Of a stretch of DNA of 64,000 nt, positions 45,409 to 54,387 are shown in pieces. Location of the stretch: positions 43,335-107,334 of the forward strand of contig NZ_KB899388.1 in assembly GCF_000378185.1 (NCBI RefSeq), read 5' to 3'. The notes under the pieces were generated by a model that ran no database searches, was not told where the DNA came from, and saw only the letters and a list, made by a program, of their open reading frames with translations. Every line of letters starts with the position of its first letter. The stretch's first letter is position 1. The stretch comes from Salinimonas chungwhensis DSM 16280. Lineage in GTDB: Bacteria; Pseudomonadota; Gammaproteobacteria; Enterobacterales; Alteromonadaceae. The position numbers and the translations under genes are program-made.

Positions 45409-48252
45409 ATGATACAGAAGTGGTTTTTGGCACTTATATTCCTGTGTGCCGGTTTCTCGCTGAATGCTGCACAATCACCCGCTTTTCACGCCACGGTGGT
45501 TATTGACGATACCTTCAGCACCGCTCAGGTGTTGCCTGAGGCTTTTTCTACATCGGCTCGCACCAGTTACCGCCAGGTGCTCTCCGGGCGACCTGGTGTT
45601 TCTCAGTCAAAAAACACTGCGCTGCGCCACTGGTACAGTTTGTCACTGCAAAATAATACCGCGACAACCCAGCATCTTTATCTGAATAATCCTCTGGTGA
45701 TTCCCCGTCCGGCGACGATTTACCTGCTGGATAACCGTGACCGTATGCTTGATGTGATCAGCTATGAACATGGCGATTATGATCTGGTCAGTCAGCTTAC
45801 CACAGGGCTGGTTCTGCCTGTAACTGTAGCACCATCTTCATCACTGAAAGTACTGCTTGGTATAAGTGGCGACAAGCCTGGCTATTTTCCTCTGCAAGTA
45901 CACACCAGTGCCAGTTATGATCGCTATTCCCAGCCGCGCCTGCTCGTCACAGGAATTATTTGCGGGGCTCTGCTGCTGCTGACGGTTTATTTCTTTTTGA
46001 GCTACATCTACCAGAAAACCACTGCACGCTTCTGGCTGGCATCGGTGGGCCTGCTTCTTTTACTACTGGCGGCCAGTACTCTGGAACCAGTGGGCCGGAT
46101 ACTGCAGTTGATCAATTATGGCACTACAATTATGACCGTCCTGATGACGGTACTGCTGCTCTGTCTGGCTAAATTTACCCATGCTCTGTTTCCGCGCATT
46201 CCGGTCTGGCTGCGCTGGCCGAACTTATTGCTTTGTCTGACTCCGGTAGTGCTACTTGCCTCGCCCGGACTACTGCCTGATACAATATTTTTATTGCAAA
46301 TTCTGCCCTGTTTTGCGTTACTTCAGACATTGCTGTCAGCATTATTTAAAGACCGTCGCAACCGTTCGCTTAATCGTTTACTGGCGCTGGGATGGTTGAT
46401 GTTAAGCCTCAGCTACGCGTTGTTTTTAGGCAGTTATAATCCCCGCCTGGTTATGCTCATCAGCTCAGAGCTCAACGCCGCCGTGTCCCTGTTAGTTGCC
46501 ATGTGCACATTCGCACTATGTGTCTTACTGGCAGAGCGGGATATGAGTCGTCAGCAAATTCATACCCACGAACGGACTATCGATAGTCTGAATGTGTTTT
46601 ATGATTTATTTCGCAATGCTGCCGAGGGTCTATACACTTCTACTTTGGATGGCGACCTGCGGTCGGTCAATCCGGCGATGTGCAATTTATTTGGTTACGC
46701 CGATGAATCCACCATGCTCCGTGAAGTGCCTAATACCCGTAAGTTTTATGCTGATGAGAATGATCGCGATTTGTTAGTGGGGGAGCTGCTTGAACAAAAA
46801 GTGATAATGGGCAGAGAAATGAAGGGTATAAAAGCAGATGGCAGTGAGTTCTGGTTTTCTATTTCCTGTCAGTTGCATCAGGAAAATGGCGAGACATTTA
46901 TGTCTGGCTCTATCTTCGATATTACCCGGCGAAAATTATCGGATATCAGTCTGACCTATATGGCTAGCCACGATCCGCTTACCGGCGTGTTTAATCGAAG
47001 AGAATTCGAGCACTCCTTACAAGTGGCATTAGAACAGCCACATTATCACAATCCGGTAATTGTGCTGTATCTGGATTTGGACAGGTTTAAGGTCGTTAAC
47101 GATAGCTGTGGTCATAAAGCCGGTGACCGCCTAATTAAAGAGTTAGCCGAATTGCTGGCAAGCAAGATAAGTGATCGAGGCATGCTGGGGCGTCTGGGAG
47201 GAGACGAGTTTGGCGTACTGCTAACTACCCAGACAGAGGAATCTGCTTATCTGTTAGCAATAAAATTACTGGATGTTGTTCATAATTATCGCTTTTTCTG
47301 GGAGCAGCGAATCTTTACCGTAGGAGTAAGTATTGGCTTACTTAATGCCACCACGCACAAGACCGATGCTGAAAATGCGCTGAATATGGCCGACGCCGCC
47401 TGCTATCTGGCGAAGCAGCAAGGACGCAACCAGGTTTACTGTTACGAAAAGGACGATGCCAGCCTGCAGGCTTATGAGCGAGAGCGCACTTGGGTAGCGC
47501 TCATTCAGCAAGCACTTAACGAAGACCATGGCTTCGTACTTTACTACCAGCACTACATGCCGCTTAATACCACTATGCAGGGAGATTTTTATGAAATCCT
47601 TCTGCGATTGCCACTGCCTAACGGTAAGCTGGCAGAACCCGCTGATTTTCTGCCCACAGCAGAGCGCTACAACCTGACGCCCAGAATTGACCGCTGGGTG
47701 ACAGAGCACACCTTCAAGTGGCTTAGTGAGCACCCGGAGCGTCTTGCTAAGCTCAATTGCTGCAATATTAATATCAACGGATTTTCTTTGGCTGATAAGG
47801 ATTTGCGCCGGTTTCTGCTAAACGCATTTCAGCAGCATGCCATTCCCCATCAAAAAATCTGTTTTGAAATCAGCGAAAACACTGCCACCATCAAAAAGGA
47901 AGAAGCAGTATCTTTTATCGAAACATTTGATAAGCATGGTTGTTTGTTTGCGATTGATAATTTTGGCAGTGGCTTTTCTTCTTACGGATATTTTAAATCG
48001 CTTCCTATCCATAGTGTTAAAATTGATAGAACATTTACCCGAAGTCTTTTAGGTGATGCGGTAGATATGGCAATCGTTACTGCTATAAGGGATATAGCCA
48101 GGGCCCGGCAGATACAAACCATTGCAGAATGCGTAGAAGATAAAGCCACTATGACCCAATTGGGTAAACTGGGTATCGATTTTGCCCAGGGGAATGCAAT
48201 TGCGGCGCCCGCGCCACTGGATCAGTTCAAATCGCTGGGCGACAATGCCTAA
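45409..48252 (+). CDS. 7TM sensor with PAS, GGDEF and degenerate EAL domains
   Basis: A 947-residue protein. The ATG giving MIQKWFLALIFLCAGF starts a signal peptide; an in-frame start 39 codons upstream is not supported. Layout: periplasmic 7TMR-DISM-like domain (25-170), about seven membrane helices (185-380), PAS (about 405-525), GGDEF with RLGGDEFGVL (525-690), and EAL (700-940). The cyclase motif is intact, with no clear RxxD inhibitory site. The EAL domain has EIL for EAL and IDNFGSGF in place of DDFG, so phosphodiesterase activity is doubtful. It likely links an extracellular cue to cyclic di-GMP. Confidence 0.92.
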   Translation: MIQKWFLALIFLCAGFSLNAAQSPAFHATVVIDDTFSTAQVLPEAFSTSARTSYRQVLSGRPGVSQSKNTALRHWYSLSLQNNTATTQHLYLNNPLVIPRPATIYLLDNRDRMLDVISYEHGDYDLVSQLTTGLVLPVTVAPSSSLKVLLGISGDKPGYFPLQVHTSASYDRYSQPRLLVTGIICGALLLLTVYFFLSYIYQKTTARFWLASVGLLLLLLAASTLEPVGRILQLINYGTTIMTVLMTVLLLCLAKFTHALFPRIPVWLRWPNLLLCLTPVVLLASPGLLPDTIFLLQILPCFALLQTLLSALFKDRRNRSLNRLLALGWLMLSLSYALFLGSYNPRLVMLISSELNAAVSLLVAMCTFALCVLLAERDMSRQQIHTHERTIDSLNVFYDLFRNAAEGLYTSTLDGDLRSVNPAMCNLFGYADESTMLREVPNTRKFYADENDRDLLVGELLEQKVIMGREMKGIKADGSEFWFSISCQLHQENGETFMSGSIFDITRRKLSDISLTYMASHDPLTGVFNRREFEHSLQVALEQPHYHNPVIVLYLDLDRFKVVNDSCGHKAGDRLIKELAELLASKISDRGMLGRLGGDEFGVLLTTQTEESAYLLAIKLLDVVHNYRFFWEQRIFTVGVSIGLLNATTHKTDAENALNMADAACYLAKQQGRNQVYCYEKDDASLQAYERERTWVALIQQALNEDHGFVLYYQHYMPLNTTMQGDFYEILLRLPLPNGKLAEPADFLPTAERYNLTPRIDRWVTEHTFKWLSEHPERLAKLNCCNININGFSLADKDLRRFLLNAFQQHAIPHQKICFEISENTATIKKEEAVSFIETFDKHGCLFAIDNFGSGFSSYGYFKSLPIHSVKIDRTFTRSLLGDAVDMAIVTAIRDIARARQIQTIAECVEDKATMTQLGKLGIDFAQGNAIAAPAPLDQFKSLGDNA

Positions 48253-48335
48253 AACTGTTATATTATCACAATTACTTGCATTTTTTCGGGCAGCCCCCAC
48301 GTTGAGGACTCCCAGTAATTCGGTTTAGAAGTGCC

Positions 48336-48950
48336 ATGACCATTAAACAGCCAAAGTATGAATATGTAAGCTCTGCCCGTTTGCCTACCCGACATGGCGA
48401 ATTTCGTATCCATGGGTTTGTGGAGGCGAGCGGCCAGGAACATGTCGCACTTTCATACGGTAAATGGGAAAAAGGCGATACGGTGCCTATTCGCATTCAT
48501 TCTGAGTGTCTTACCGGAGATGCTTTGTTTTCTACCCGTTGTGACTGCGGTTTCCAATTGGAAAAAGCGCTGCAGAATATTGTTGAACGGGGTCAGGGTG
48601 TATTGCTGTATTTACGTCAGGAAGGTCGCGGTATTGGACTGTTAAATAAAATCCGTGCCTATAACCTGCAAGATAGCGGAATGGATACGGTTGAAGCTAA
48701 TGAGCATCTCGGCTTTGATGCCGATTTGCGCAGTTATGATATTTGCCAGCTGATGCTTGAAACGCTGGATGTTACCCACGTTGAGCTAATGACCAATAAC
48801 CCTAAAAAGATGGCTGCGCTGGAAAAGCTGGGCGTTAATGTAGTGGCCAGAAAGCCTATTGATCACGGTATCACAGCAGATAATAAACTGTATCTGAAAA
48901 CCAAAACCGAGAAACTGGGGCACGTTTTCGACCCTCACCTGTTTAAATAG
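48336..48950 (+). CDS. ribA: GTP cyclohydrolase II
   Basis: A 204-residue RibA. Zinc cysteines lie in ECLTGDALFSTRCDCGFQ, and the active site continues with LRQEGRGIGLLNKIRAYNLQD and GVNVVARKPI. It opens GTP to start riboflavin synthesis. It is a stand-alone RibA without a fused RibB domain. The ATG has no strong ribosome site. It ends convergent with the ATP-grasp gene 34 bases away. Confidence 0.97.
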   Translation: MTIKQPKYEYVSSARLPTRHGEFRIHGFVEASGQEHVALSYGKWEKGDTVPIRIHSECLTGDALFSTRCDCGFQLEKALQNIVERGQGVLLYLRQEGRGIGLLNKIRAYNLQDSGMDTVEANEHLGFDADLRSYDICQLMLETLDVTHVELMTNNPKKMAALEKLGVNVVARKPIDHGITADNKLYLKTKTEKLGHVFDPHLFK

Positions 48951-48984
48951 CGCAGGGTCGCCCCGCCCTTCACTCTGGCAGTGC

Positions 48985-49842
48985 TTATAATGCAAATACC
49001 GCCTCAACAAAGCGCTGGGGCGACTGACTATCCAGATTGAAATAGAGCGATGGCTCGATCAGTTCAACTTCAATAATACACCACTTATGGGCAAAGCGGA
49101 CAATATCAATACGCGCATACAGAGCGCGCTGGGGTAATGCGCCGAGTACCTGTTCACACACGGCTTGCATCTCAGGCTGTGCGGCTACCACCTTCAGTGA
49201 CCCTCCGTGTTCTTCCTGAACACGAAAATCACCCTCTGCCGGTTTTTTTAAAATGGCATGGCTTAGGGTGCCGCCAAAATAAAACAGTGAGTACTCACCC
49301 TCTTGCACTATCGCGTCAATGAAAGGCTGAATCATATAGGGCCTTTGACGGAAACACGCAGAAAGCGCTTTTATCTGCTCATTGAATGTCTTGCGGGTTA
49401 CAACGAACGTATCATCTGCATTAGCACTAACAGTAGGCTTGACCACAAGTTTGGCGGTCTCAAACTCTTCAAACTGAGCAAGCAACTGGGGTCTATCAAA
49501 CGTTGATGCCCAGGTTGTCGGTAATGTTGGCACGCCAGCTTCTTGCAGATCTATTAAGTAGGACTTGTCCAAATTCCAGCGCATAAGATCAAACGGATTT
49601 TGTAGCGTTGTCTGCTTATTTATGACCGCCAGAGTACGAATAAAGGCATCGGGTTGCTGCTGGTAGTCCCAGGTGCTGCGCACGATAACCATGTCATACT
49701 TTTGCCAGTTAACGTTGTCAGCGTGCCAGGAAACTGTCTCAACATCACAGCCGCGCGCCCTGAACGCCGGTATCAACAATTCATCGTAAACAAAGAAATC
49801 ATCAAGATTGTCGGTGGACAGGAAACAAATACACTGCATCAT
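48985..49842 (-). CDS. ATP-grasp ligase-like protein
   Basis: A 285-residue protein of the RimK/glutathione synthetase-like ATP-grasp fold. Typical parts are YDMVIVRSTWDYQ in the N-domain, KLVVKPTVSANADDTFVV near residue 140 (ATP lysine), IQPFIDAIVQEGEYSLFYFGG, and the metal-binding ending VELIEPSLYF. It probably joins a carboxylate to an amine or thiol with ATP; the substrates are unknown. Two adjacent ATG codons follow an AAGG site. The DUF1439 gene lies 6 bases upstream on the same strand. Confidence 0.8.
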   Translation of the reverse strand: MMQCICFLSTDNLDDFFVYDELLIPAFRARGCDVETVSWHADNVNWQKYDMVIVRSTWDYQQQPDAFIRTLAVINKQTTLQNPFDLMRWNLDKSYLIDLQEAGVPTLPTTWASTFDRPQLLAQFEEFETAKLVVKPTVSANADDTFVVTRKTFNEQIKALSACFRQRPYMIQPFIDAIVQEGEYSLFYFGGTLSHAILKKPAEGDFRVQEEHGGSLKVVAAQPEMQAVCEQVLGALPQRALYARIDIVRFAHKWCIIEVELIEPSLYFNLDSQSPQRFVEAVFAL

Positions 49843-49848
49843 CGCACC

Positions 49849-50370
49849 TTAAAACTCGATCAGTAACTTATGGTCACGAATGCTTACCGATTTAGGCATC
49901 TGGTTGCCAAGAAAAGGGATATCGAGATCTTTGAGATCCAGCAGTAAAATCATCGGCGCTGGCTTATTTTTGAGTTGTTTGACCTGCTCCAACAGATGCG
50001 CATCCTGCTTCAGGTTATGTTCAATCACTTCAAAATCTGTCATACGCGGCTCAATCACCTGTAACGTGCGCTTTTCACCGGAATAATCCAGTGTACCGTC
50101 GAAAGCGGCGCGCGCTTTCACCCGTTGTTCGCCACGGTTGGCGGTGAGTGTGACCTCAACTTTTAACTGATTGGCCACCCCAAGTTCCAAAAACGGTTCG
50201 GTAAAGACCGCCTCAATCCCCTGATATTGCTGGGTCTGAGGAAAAGCTGCACCAATCATTTGATTCAGGTCTTGTTGCGATAACCGCAGCGAAAAAGCCT
50301 GCGCCTGCGACGCGCAAGCGATAAAAAAGATGACAGTCATCAATATCTGTCGTAGAAAGCGTTGACCCAT
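49849..50370 (-). CDS. Secreted DUF1439-family protein (YceB-like)
   Basis: A 173-residue protein. The ATG giving MGQRFLRQILMTVIFFIACASQAQA makes a signal peptide cleaved near AQA-FS. The mature part has SLRLSQQDLNQMI, then VEVTLTANRG, as in DUF1439/YceB proteins that fold like lipid-binding LolB-type or SMP-like beta domains (uncertain). Unlike E. coli YceB, it has no lipobox Cys at the cleavage site. Function unknown. It lies just upstream of the ATP-grasp gene. Confidence 0.78.
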   Translation of the reverse strand: MGQRFLRQILMTVIFFIACASQAQAFSLRLSQQDLNQMIGAAFPQTQQYQGIEAVFTEPFLELGVANQLKVEVTLTANRGEQRVKARAAFDGTLDYSGEKRTLQVIEPRMTDFEVIEHNLKQDAHLLEQVKQLKNKPAPMILLLDLKDLDIPFLGNQMPKSVSIRDHKLLIEF

Positions 50371-50453
50371 TTGTCTCTCAATCTCATAAACAATTAGAAT
50401 CACTGTACCATAATCACCTCATTTCACAGCATCTTCCCTAATGCTTTACGACG

Positions 50454-51368
50454 ATGTTACGTTTAAGCGGGTTTACACAGGAGTTGAAGCCTTTCAGTAT
50501 GTGGGACCAAATCAATGAAAATCTTAAAATAACGTTATTTACCCTCTACGATCACGCATTTACGCTGGGCGAGGTTCTACTGGTCCCCATTGTTTTAGTG
50601 GGCGGCTGGTTTATCACTAACAAGTTTGCCCATCTTGCGACGTTCAGGCTAAGAAAAACCGGCGCCAGCGCTGACACCATCCATCTTTTTAAGCGCATTT
50701 TTTATATTCTGGCCATGGCGGTGCTAATTATCACCACGCTGGATTTTCTAAATGTACCTCTTACCGCCTTTGCGTTTCTTTCCGGTGCTGTAGCTATCGG
50801 CTTTGGTTTTGGCGCACAGAACATCATTAATAACTTCATTAGTGGGTGGATTCTGATGTGGGAACGCCCGATTCGCATAGGCGATTTTCTTGAAGTTGCA
50901 GAGGCCCGGGGACGGGTAGAAGCCATAAATACCCGCTCTACCCGGATCCGGCGGGTGGACGGCGTACATATGCTTATTCCCAACAGTAAACTTCTTGAAA
51001 ATACAGTCGTAAACTGGACGCTGATTGATTATCTTACCAGAACGTCGGTCCGGGTTGGCGTTGCCTATGGCTCTGATTGCAGAAAAGTCGCGGCCCTCAT
51101 TAAGGCTGCTACAGAGGCACAAGAGGCGATTCTGACAGAGCCTGAGCCGGTGGTTATCTTTGATGATTTTGGCGATAACGCGCTCACCTTCGAGGTATTT
51201 TTCTGGGTAAACGCCACGGTTGAACGCGATTTGCGTCTGATTCGAAGCGATTTGCGTTTTGCCATTAATGATACGTTCAACGAAAATGAGATTGTGGTTG
51301 CTTTTCCACAGCGCGATGTCCATGTGGATGGCAAGCTCTCTCTCGTCTCCTCCGAGACGAATAATTAA
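50454..51368 (+). CDS. Small mechanosensitive channel (MscS family)
   Basis: A 304-residue channel. Three membrane helices: [28 protein letters not shown], and a pore helix [21 protein letters not shown] with the small-residue pattern of TM3. The beta domain ([37 protein letters not shown]) follows. It opens on membrane tension after osmotic downshock. The ATG used lacks a good ribosome site; a second ATG 15 codons later is possible. Its 3' end lies 70 bases before the MCP gene. Confidence 0.93.
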   Translation: MLRLSGFTQELKPFSMWDQINENLKITLFTLYDHAFTLGEVLLVPIVLVGGWFITNKFAHLATFRLRKTGASADTIHLFKRIFYILAMAVLIITTLDFLNVPLTAFAFLSGAVAIGFGFGAQNIINNFISGWILMWERPIRIGDFLEVAEARGRVEAINTRSTRIRRVDGVHMLIPNSKLLENTVVNWTLIDYLTRTSVRVGVAYGSDCRKVAALIKAATEAQEAILTEPEPVVIFDDFGDNALTFEVFFWVNATVERDLRLIRSDLRFAINDTFNENEIVVAFPQRDVHVDGKLSLVSSETNN

Positions 51369-51438
51369 TCTAAAGTTTAGAGGTTTAGATGCGTTGACGC
51401 TGCTACACTCCTTCCCTCACGTTGTATGGGAGAAAAGC

Positions 51439-52914
51439 ATGTACCCGTGGCATTACGACGGAAACAAAATATTCCGTAATATTCTTATTGTGCAGTTTGT
51501 CGCTGCAATCGTTATCGGTTTTATTACTTCACAGCTAACTGTCGCAGTAATATTGGGTGTACCAATTGTTGCCTTGCCTTTGATTTTGTCAGTTACTCAA
51601 CCCGGGCGGTTTATTACCCAGGTTTGTCAGGCCGTCGGCACCCAGCTGATGACTGCTTTGCATATTCATCTGTCGTTTGGCCTTATTGAAATGCATTTTG
51701 AAATATTTGTATTGCTTGCGTTTCTGGCCTATTTCCGTGACTGGCGGGTTATCGCTGCGGCCACTGCTGTTGTCGCGGTGCATCATATCGGCTTTTTCTT
51801 TATGCAGCAGGGCGGAACCCCCGTGTATATTTTCGAGACCGGTCATATCACTTATGGCATTTTGCTATTACATGCTGGCTTCGCGCTCACTGAAGGGGCC
51901 GTGTTGATGCTAATGGCACATAAAGCCAAACAGGAAGGCGAAGCAGGCCTGGATATCAGGGTTGCCATTCAGAAAATGCTGGAGAGCGATGACAGTATTA
52001 ATCTTGATGTTCCCATCAACACAAGAACAAATAACGGCAAACAACTACAACGTTTAATTACGCAAATCGCTGCACTGGTGGAAAAATCGCGACATTTAAC
52101 CGGTGAACTGGCCACCGCCACCAGCCATATCAGTCTTTCCGCGGATTACACAAGAACCTTTTCGGAGTCGGCAGTGGGCGAGATCGCACTTATATCGTCC
52201 TCCTCCGAGGAAATTGCGGTATCAACCGCGCAGGCAGCGGAGCAAACCCATAAGGTGAGTGATCTGACCAACGAAGCCACTGGACAGATTGATGCATCAA
52301 AACAGATGGTTAACTCTACTGGACAAACTATCGAATCATTGAGAGCCACCCTCAATGAGGCAGCCACAACCAATGAAGAACTTAATCAGCATTGTGCTGC
52401 AATCTCTGAAACGATGCGAAATATCACTGCGGTAGCTGATCAAACCAACTTACTGGCGTTAAACGCTGCTATCGAATCGGCCCGGGCTGGCGAGCACGGC
52501 CGTGGATTTGCTGTAGTGGCCGATGAGGTTCGTACACTGGCGATTCGTTCTAAGGCCAGCGCCGATCAGATAAGCGACGCAACCGAACAGCTTCTTGTCA
52601 GCACACAGCGATCGGTAGAACAAATGCAAAGTTGCATCAGTCTAGTGGATGAGGCGGTCAATAATAGCGGCCATGCTTCCGTCAGCATGGAAGAAATTGC
52701 CCTCAAAGTCGCTCAGGTTTCCCAGCTTATGGAGGAATCCTCCTCGTCTGCCACTGAACAGCAGGAAGCCACCAGCTCAATCGCTCAGAGCACCACCCGA
52801 CTTCAGCAAATCATTGATGAAGGCAGTGGCCACTCGATAACACTGACCGAGCAGGTCGATAAACTAAATCAGTTAAGCGACTCCATGCACAATACACTGA
52901 TTGGTTTTAAATAA
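51439..52914 (+). CDS. Methyl-accepting chemotaxis protein with histidine-rich membrane domain
   Basis: A 491-residue receptor. The ATG giving [12 protein letters not shown] has a GGGAGA site; the frame is open further upstream but overlaps mscS. Residues 14-160 hold about five membrane helices with no periplasmic domain. They contain eight histidines at 75, 77, 86, 115, 116, 136, 145 and 161, several inside helices. No clear HAMP domain is seen. The signalling hairpin is standard ([21 protein letters not shown], then [12 protein letters not shown]). Redox or gas sensing through bound metal or haem is an inference. Confidence 0.9.
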   Translation: MYPWHYDGNKIFRNILIVQFVAAIVIGFITSQLTVAVILGVPIVALPLILSVTQPGRFITQVCQAVGTQLMTALHIHLSFGLIEMHFEIFVLLAFLAYFRDWRVIAAATAVVAVHHIGFFFMQQGGTPVYIFETGHITYGILLLHAGFALTEGAVLMLMAHKAKQEGEAGLDIRVAIQKMLESDDSINLDVPINTRTNNGKQLQRLITQIAALVEKSRHLTGELATATSHISLSADYTRTFSESAVGEIALISSSSEEIAVSTAQAAEQTHKVSDLTNEATGQIDASKQMVNSTGQTIESLRATLNEAATTNEELNQHCAAISETMRNITAVADQTNLLALNAAIESARAGEHGRGFAVVADEVRTLAIRSKASADQISDATEQLLVSTQRSVEQMQSCISLVDEAVNNSGHASVSMEEIALKVAQVSQLMEESSSSATEQQEATSSIAQSTTRLQQIIDEGSGHSITLTEQVDKLNQLSDSMHNTLIGFK

Positions 52915-52916
52915 TA

Positions 52917-53444
52917 ATGAAGCAGCGTGGTTGGTGGATACTTGTTGGCTTATGGTTTACCGCTTGTGCGTCAGGGTTAGGCTACTACTCCATCAGCCAC
53001 ATACAGACATTTGATCCGCATCTCACCCTTAATCAGGCGGCCGCGGGCCAGGATTTTGATAAGCAGCTTAGCGCAACCTTGGCTCAGGCAGCCGTTTTGC
53101 CGGGTACGCTGCTGCATATTCGTCCAGAGGGCGAGTGTTATTGCGACACGCTGGCACGTACCCACTTGCGGGCATTGGGAGAGGCCTTGCCTTCCTATAG
53201 TATTAAAAGTATGTCCGTTTCGTCGCTACCCGGAGTTAGCCGGTGGCTGACACGTTTACCCGCCCTGGCGCTGTTGGATAAAAACGGAGAGGTACGGTAT
53301 CTGGGGCCTTATGCATTAGGCGCCGGATGTTTTAGCGGTAATACTCTGGAAACGCGAATTATTGCACTAGCCAACTCATCGTTGCGCAGTCCTGGCGCAG
53401 TGGTAATCAGTGACGCCACTGGTTGCTTTTGCGATGCGGCCTGA
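52917..53444 (+). CDS. Thioredoxin-like membrane-anchored small protein, unknown function
   Basis: A 175-residue protein beginning 2 bases after the MCP stop. The N-terminal hydrophobic segment (WWILVGLWFTACASGLGYY) acts as a signal or anchor. A cysteine pair CYC appears in EGECYCDTL near residue 75 and another in ATGCFCDAA at the C-terminus, with a DKNGEVRYLGPYALG stretch as in thioredoxin-like folds. It may be DUF6436-type, but I am not sure of that name. Redox function is inference. It ends 1 base before the convergent deacetylase. Confidence 0.65.
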   Translation: MKQRGWWILVGLWFTACASGLGYYSISHIQTFDPHLTLNQAAAGQDFDKQLSATLAQAAVLPGTLLHIRPEGECYCDTLARTHLRALGEALPSYSIKSMSVSSLPGVSRWLTRLPALALLDKNGEVRYLGPYALGAGCFSGNTLETRIIALANSSLRSPGAVVISDATGCFCDAA

Positions 53445-53445
53445 A

Positions 53446-54387
53446 TCAGGCTCCGCCGGTTTCCTGATTATCACCACCCAGCCCTTTTAAATGGGCCACC
53501 ACGCTTCGCCCTAAAGCACTGAGGTCGTAACCGCCCTCAAGGCTGCTGACTACTCTACCATGACAATAAGTATCAGCCAGATCGCGAAGCTGATGGCTTA
53601 TCCACTTATAGTCGTCTTCGCTGAAGCGTAAATGCGCCATGGGGTCTTCAGCGTGGGCATCAAACCCAGCGGAAATAACAATAAGCTGAGGTTTAAAGCT
53701 ATGTAGCCGCGAAAACCAGTTGCTGGCAGCCTCGCGAAATTCTTTTCCCGTGGCCCCAGCATTCAGTGGTGCGGCCACAATATTATCGGCATGAGGCTGT
53801 GTGCCGGTAAACGGATACAGAGGGTGCTCAAAAGAAGAACACATTAATACACGGGATTCACCCTCAAAAATATGCTGGGTCCCATTTCCGTGGTGCACAT
53901 CAAAATCAATGATAGCAACACGTTCCAACGCATATTTATTCAGCGCATGGGCCGCTGCCAGCGCCACATTATTGAAAAAACAAAACCCCATGGCCTTATC
54001 TTTTTCAGCATGATGCCCCGGCGGACGCACCATGCAAAATGCCTGGCGATTTTCTGCGGCCATCACCCAGTCCACAGCTTCTGTGGCTGCTCCCGCTGCA
54101 TAACGTGCCGCCGATAATGTTTTATTCATCATGGCAGTTTCATCATCCAGCCAGACTATCCCCTCCTGGGGTGCGCGACTGAACAAGTCATCAACATAGT
54201 CCTTAGTGTGAACCTGATACAGGGCACTCTGATCAATCATCTGCGCATCAGCATGCTCACAACTCATCTCTAGCCCCGAGGCGAGCAACTGATCGTTAAT
54301 CGCATGAATACGTTCAGGACATTCCGGGTGATCGGGCCCCATATCATGCGATAAAGAGTCCTTGCCCCGATATATACGAATCGTCAT
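53446..54387 (-). CDS. Class II histone-deacetylase-like amidohydrolase
   Basis: A 313-residue arginase/deacetylase-fold enzyme. The zinc and catalytic residues are visible: RPPGHHAEKD (tandem His), DFDVHHGNGTQ (Asp and His), SAGFDAHAEDP (zinc Asp), and LEGGYDL near the end. Relatives deacetylate acetyl-polyamines or acetyl-lysine in proteins, or act in acetoin utilisation. Its start overlaps the end of the acetyl-CoA hydrolase/GNAT gene by 4 bases (ATGA), so the two proteins are made together. The substrate is unknown. Confidence 0.93.
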   Translation of the reverse strand: MTIRIYRGKDSLSHDMGPDHPECPERIHAINDQLLASGLEMSCEHADAQMIDQSALYQVHTKDYVDDLFSRAPQEGIVWLDDETAMMNKTLSAARYAAGAATEAVDWVMAAENRQAFCMVRPPGHHAEKDKAMGFCFFNNVALAAAHALNKYALERVAIIDFDVHHGNGTQHIFEGESRVLMCSSFEHPLYPFTGTQPHADNIVAAPLNAGATGKEFREAASNWFSRLHSFKPQLIVISAGFDAHAEDPMAHLRFSEDDYKWISHQLRDLADTYCHGRVVSSLEGGYDLSALGRSVVAHLKGLGGDNQETGGA

